This document shows positions 63,579 through 64,000 of a stretch of 64,000 nt of DNA, one piece after another (position 1 is the stretch's first letter; each line of letters starts with the position of its first letter). The stretch comes from Brevibacillus brevis. Lineage in GTDB: Bacteria > Bacillota > Bacilli > Brevibacillales > Brevibacillaceae. The notes under the pieces were generated by a model. It searched no databases, was not told the origin of the DNA, and saw nothing but the letters and a program-made list of their open reading frames with translations. The stretch spans positions 227,501-291,500 of the forward strand of contig NZ_LR134338.1 in assembly GCF_900637055.1 (NCBI RefSeq), given 5' to 3'. The position numbers and the translations under genes were made by a program.

Positions 63579-64000
63579 GCGGAACTGCCCCCATTGCGGA
63601 AAGGTTTTAAAACCAATAGAGCTATTTTCCGAGGTAATCGGAAAGTTTCAGGTAACCCCAGTATGCAAGTGTGAAGCGGAGCGGGAAATGGCCGACATCA
63701 AACGTTTTGAGAGAGCCAAGCGCAACGGTGAAATACACGAATATAGCGATGATGACCAAATGGTTCTAATGGCTACTTTAGCGGAGTATGAGACGGCACC
63801 CGGAACAATCCGTGGCTTTCAAGTGATCCAGGACTTTACTCGCGGCATCGAGGAGTGGGGAGCCAAGGGAATCTACCTATTTGGAGAAAACGGACTCGGA
63901 AAGAGCCATCTGCTGTCGGCGGCGACGAAAGAATTGCGAGATCATGGTATCAGTGTCGTGTATACGACAGCCAAACTCTTGATTGCTCATACCCGCAAAC
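63511..64000 (+). CDS. DnaC-like helicase loader / AAA+ ATPase (partial)
   Basis: The open frame starts at GTG 63511, within the end of the initiator gene and five bases after AAAGGAGGCGG, and runs beyond the window. The first 163 residues have an N-terminal CPHC ... CKC putative zinc motif (about 26-54), then the ATPase Walker A GENGLGKSH (about 128-136). This is the usual domain order of phage DnaC-like loaders of the replicative helicase. The rest, including Walker B, is outside. Confidence 0.85.
   Translation, partial: MEPIRQPLHQVVKNCIEKQGSSERNCPHCGKVLKPIELFSEVIGKFQVTPVCKCEAEREMADIKRFERAKRNGEIHEYSDDDQMVLMATLAEYETAPGTIRGFQVIQDFTRGIEEWGAKGIYLFGENGLGKSHLLSAATKELRDHGISVVYTTAKLLIAHTRK

Overview
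The window is a low-to-mid GC Gram-positive chromosome segment, almost certainly from the Bacilli. Gene content, gene order and protein sequences (ctsR-mcsA-mcsB-clpC, disA, sigH, spore-former style sigma and T-box systems) fit Brevibacillus or a close relative in the Paenibacillaceae. The genus call is from memory of these families and was not checked by a search.

Layout. 1-592: the 3' end of a 23S rRNA gene and the rrn terminator; no 5S gene follows. 600-2713: a structured intergenic repeat, a diacylglycerol glucosyltransferase-like gene and a HAD phosphatase. 2776-7537: the heat-shock operon ctsR-mcsA-mcsB-clpC behind a SigA promoter overlapped by a CtsR heptad operator. 7589-13939: radA, disA, pssA, a convergent small cysteine-containing gene, yacL, ispD and ispF. 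14027-20376: gltX, a cysteine-type T-box leader, cysE-cysS-mrnC-rlmB-rae1, then sigH with its own promoter.

20434-24841: rpmG-secE-nusG, rplK-rplA and rplJ-rplL (the last with an L10 leader and attenuator), then a ybxB-type rRNA methyltransferase gene that carries a one-base frameshift. 24870-37428: rpoB-rpoC behind a leader with a strong intrinsic terminator, a second copy of the structured repeat, then ybxF-rpsL-rpsG-fusA-tuf. 37534-38887: a small accessory pair (EamA permease and a truncated haemoglobin) between tuf and the S10 cluster. 39078-54214: the contiguous S10-spc-alpha cluster, including secY, adk, map, infA, rpoA and rplQ. 54278-58675: the ECF transporter energising module ecfA1-ecfA2-ecfT, truA, and rplM-rpsI.

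58680-64000: the left part of a prophage (or related integrative element) next to the rpsI terminator. It contains a tyrosine integrase, an ImmA-like protein and a repressor on the minus strand. A divergent Cro-like gene follows on the plus strand, then early genes of unknown function, a replication initiator with a possible origin inside its coding sequence, and the start of a DnaC-like helicase loader. The element continues beyond the window.

Most of the window is conserved housekeeping DNA. The points that deserve attention are: the dispersed three-hairpin repeat placed directly after terminators; the missing 5S gene; the ybxB frameshift; the leader attenuators (rpoB, rplJ) and the nusG start geometry; a possible relic of a KOW gene between map and infA; and, in the prophage, a four-site GTTTCGAA operator array and an iteron cluster inside the initiator gene.
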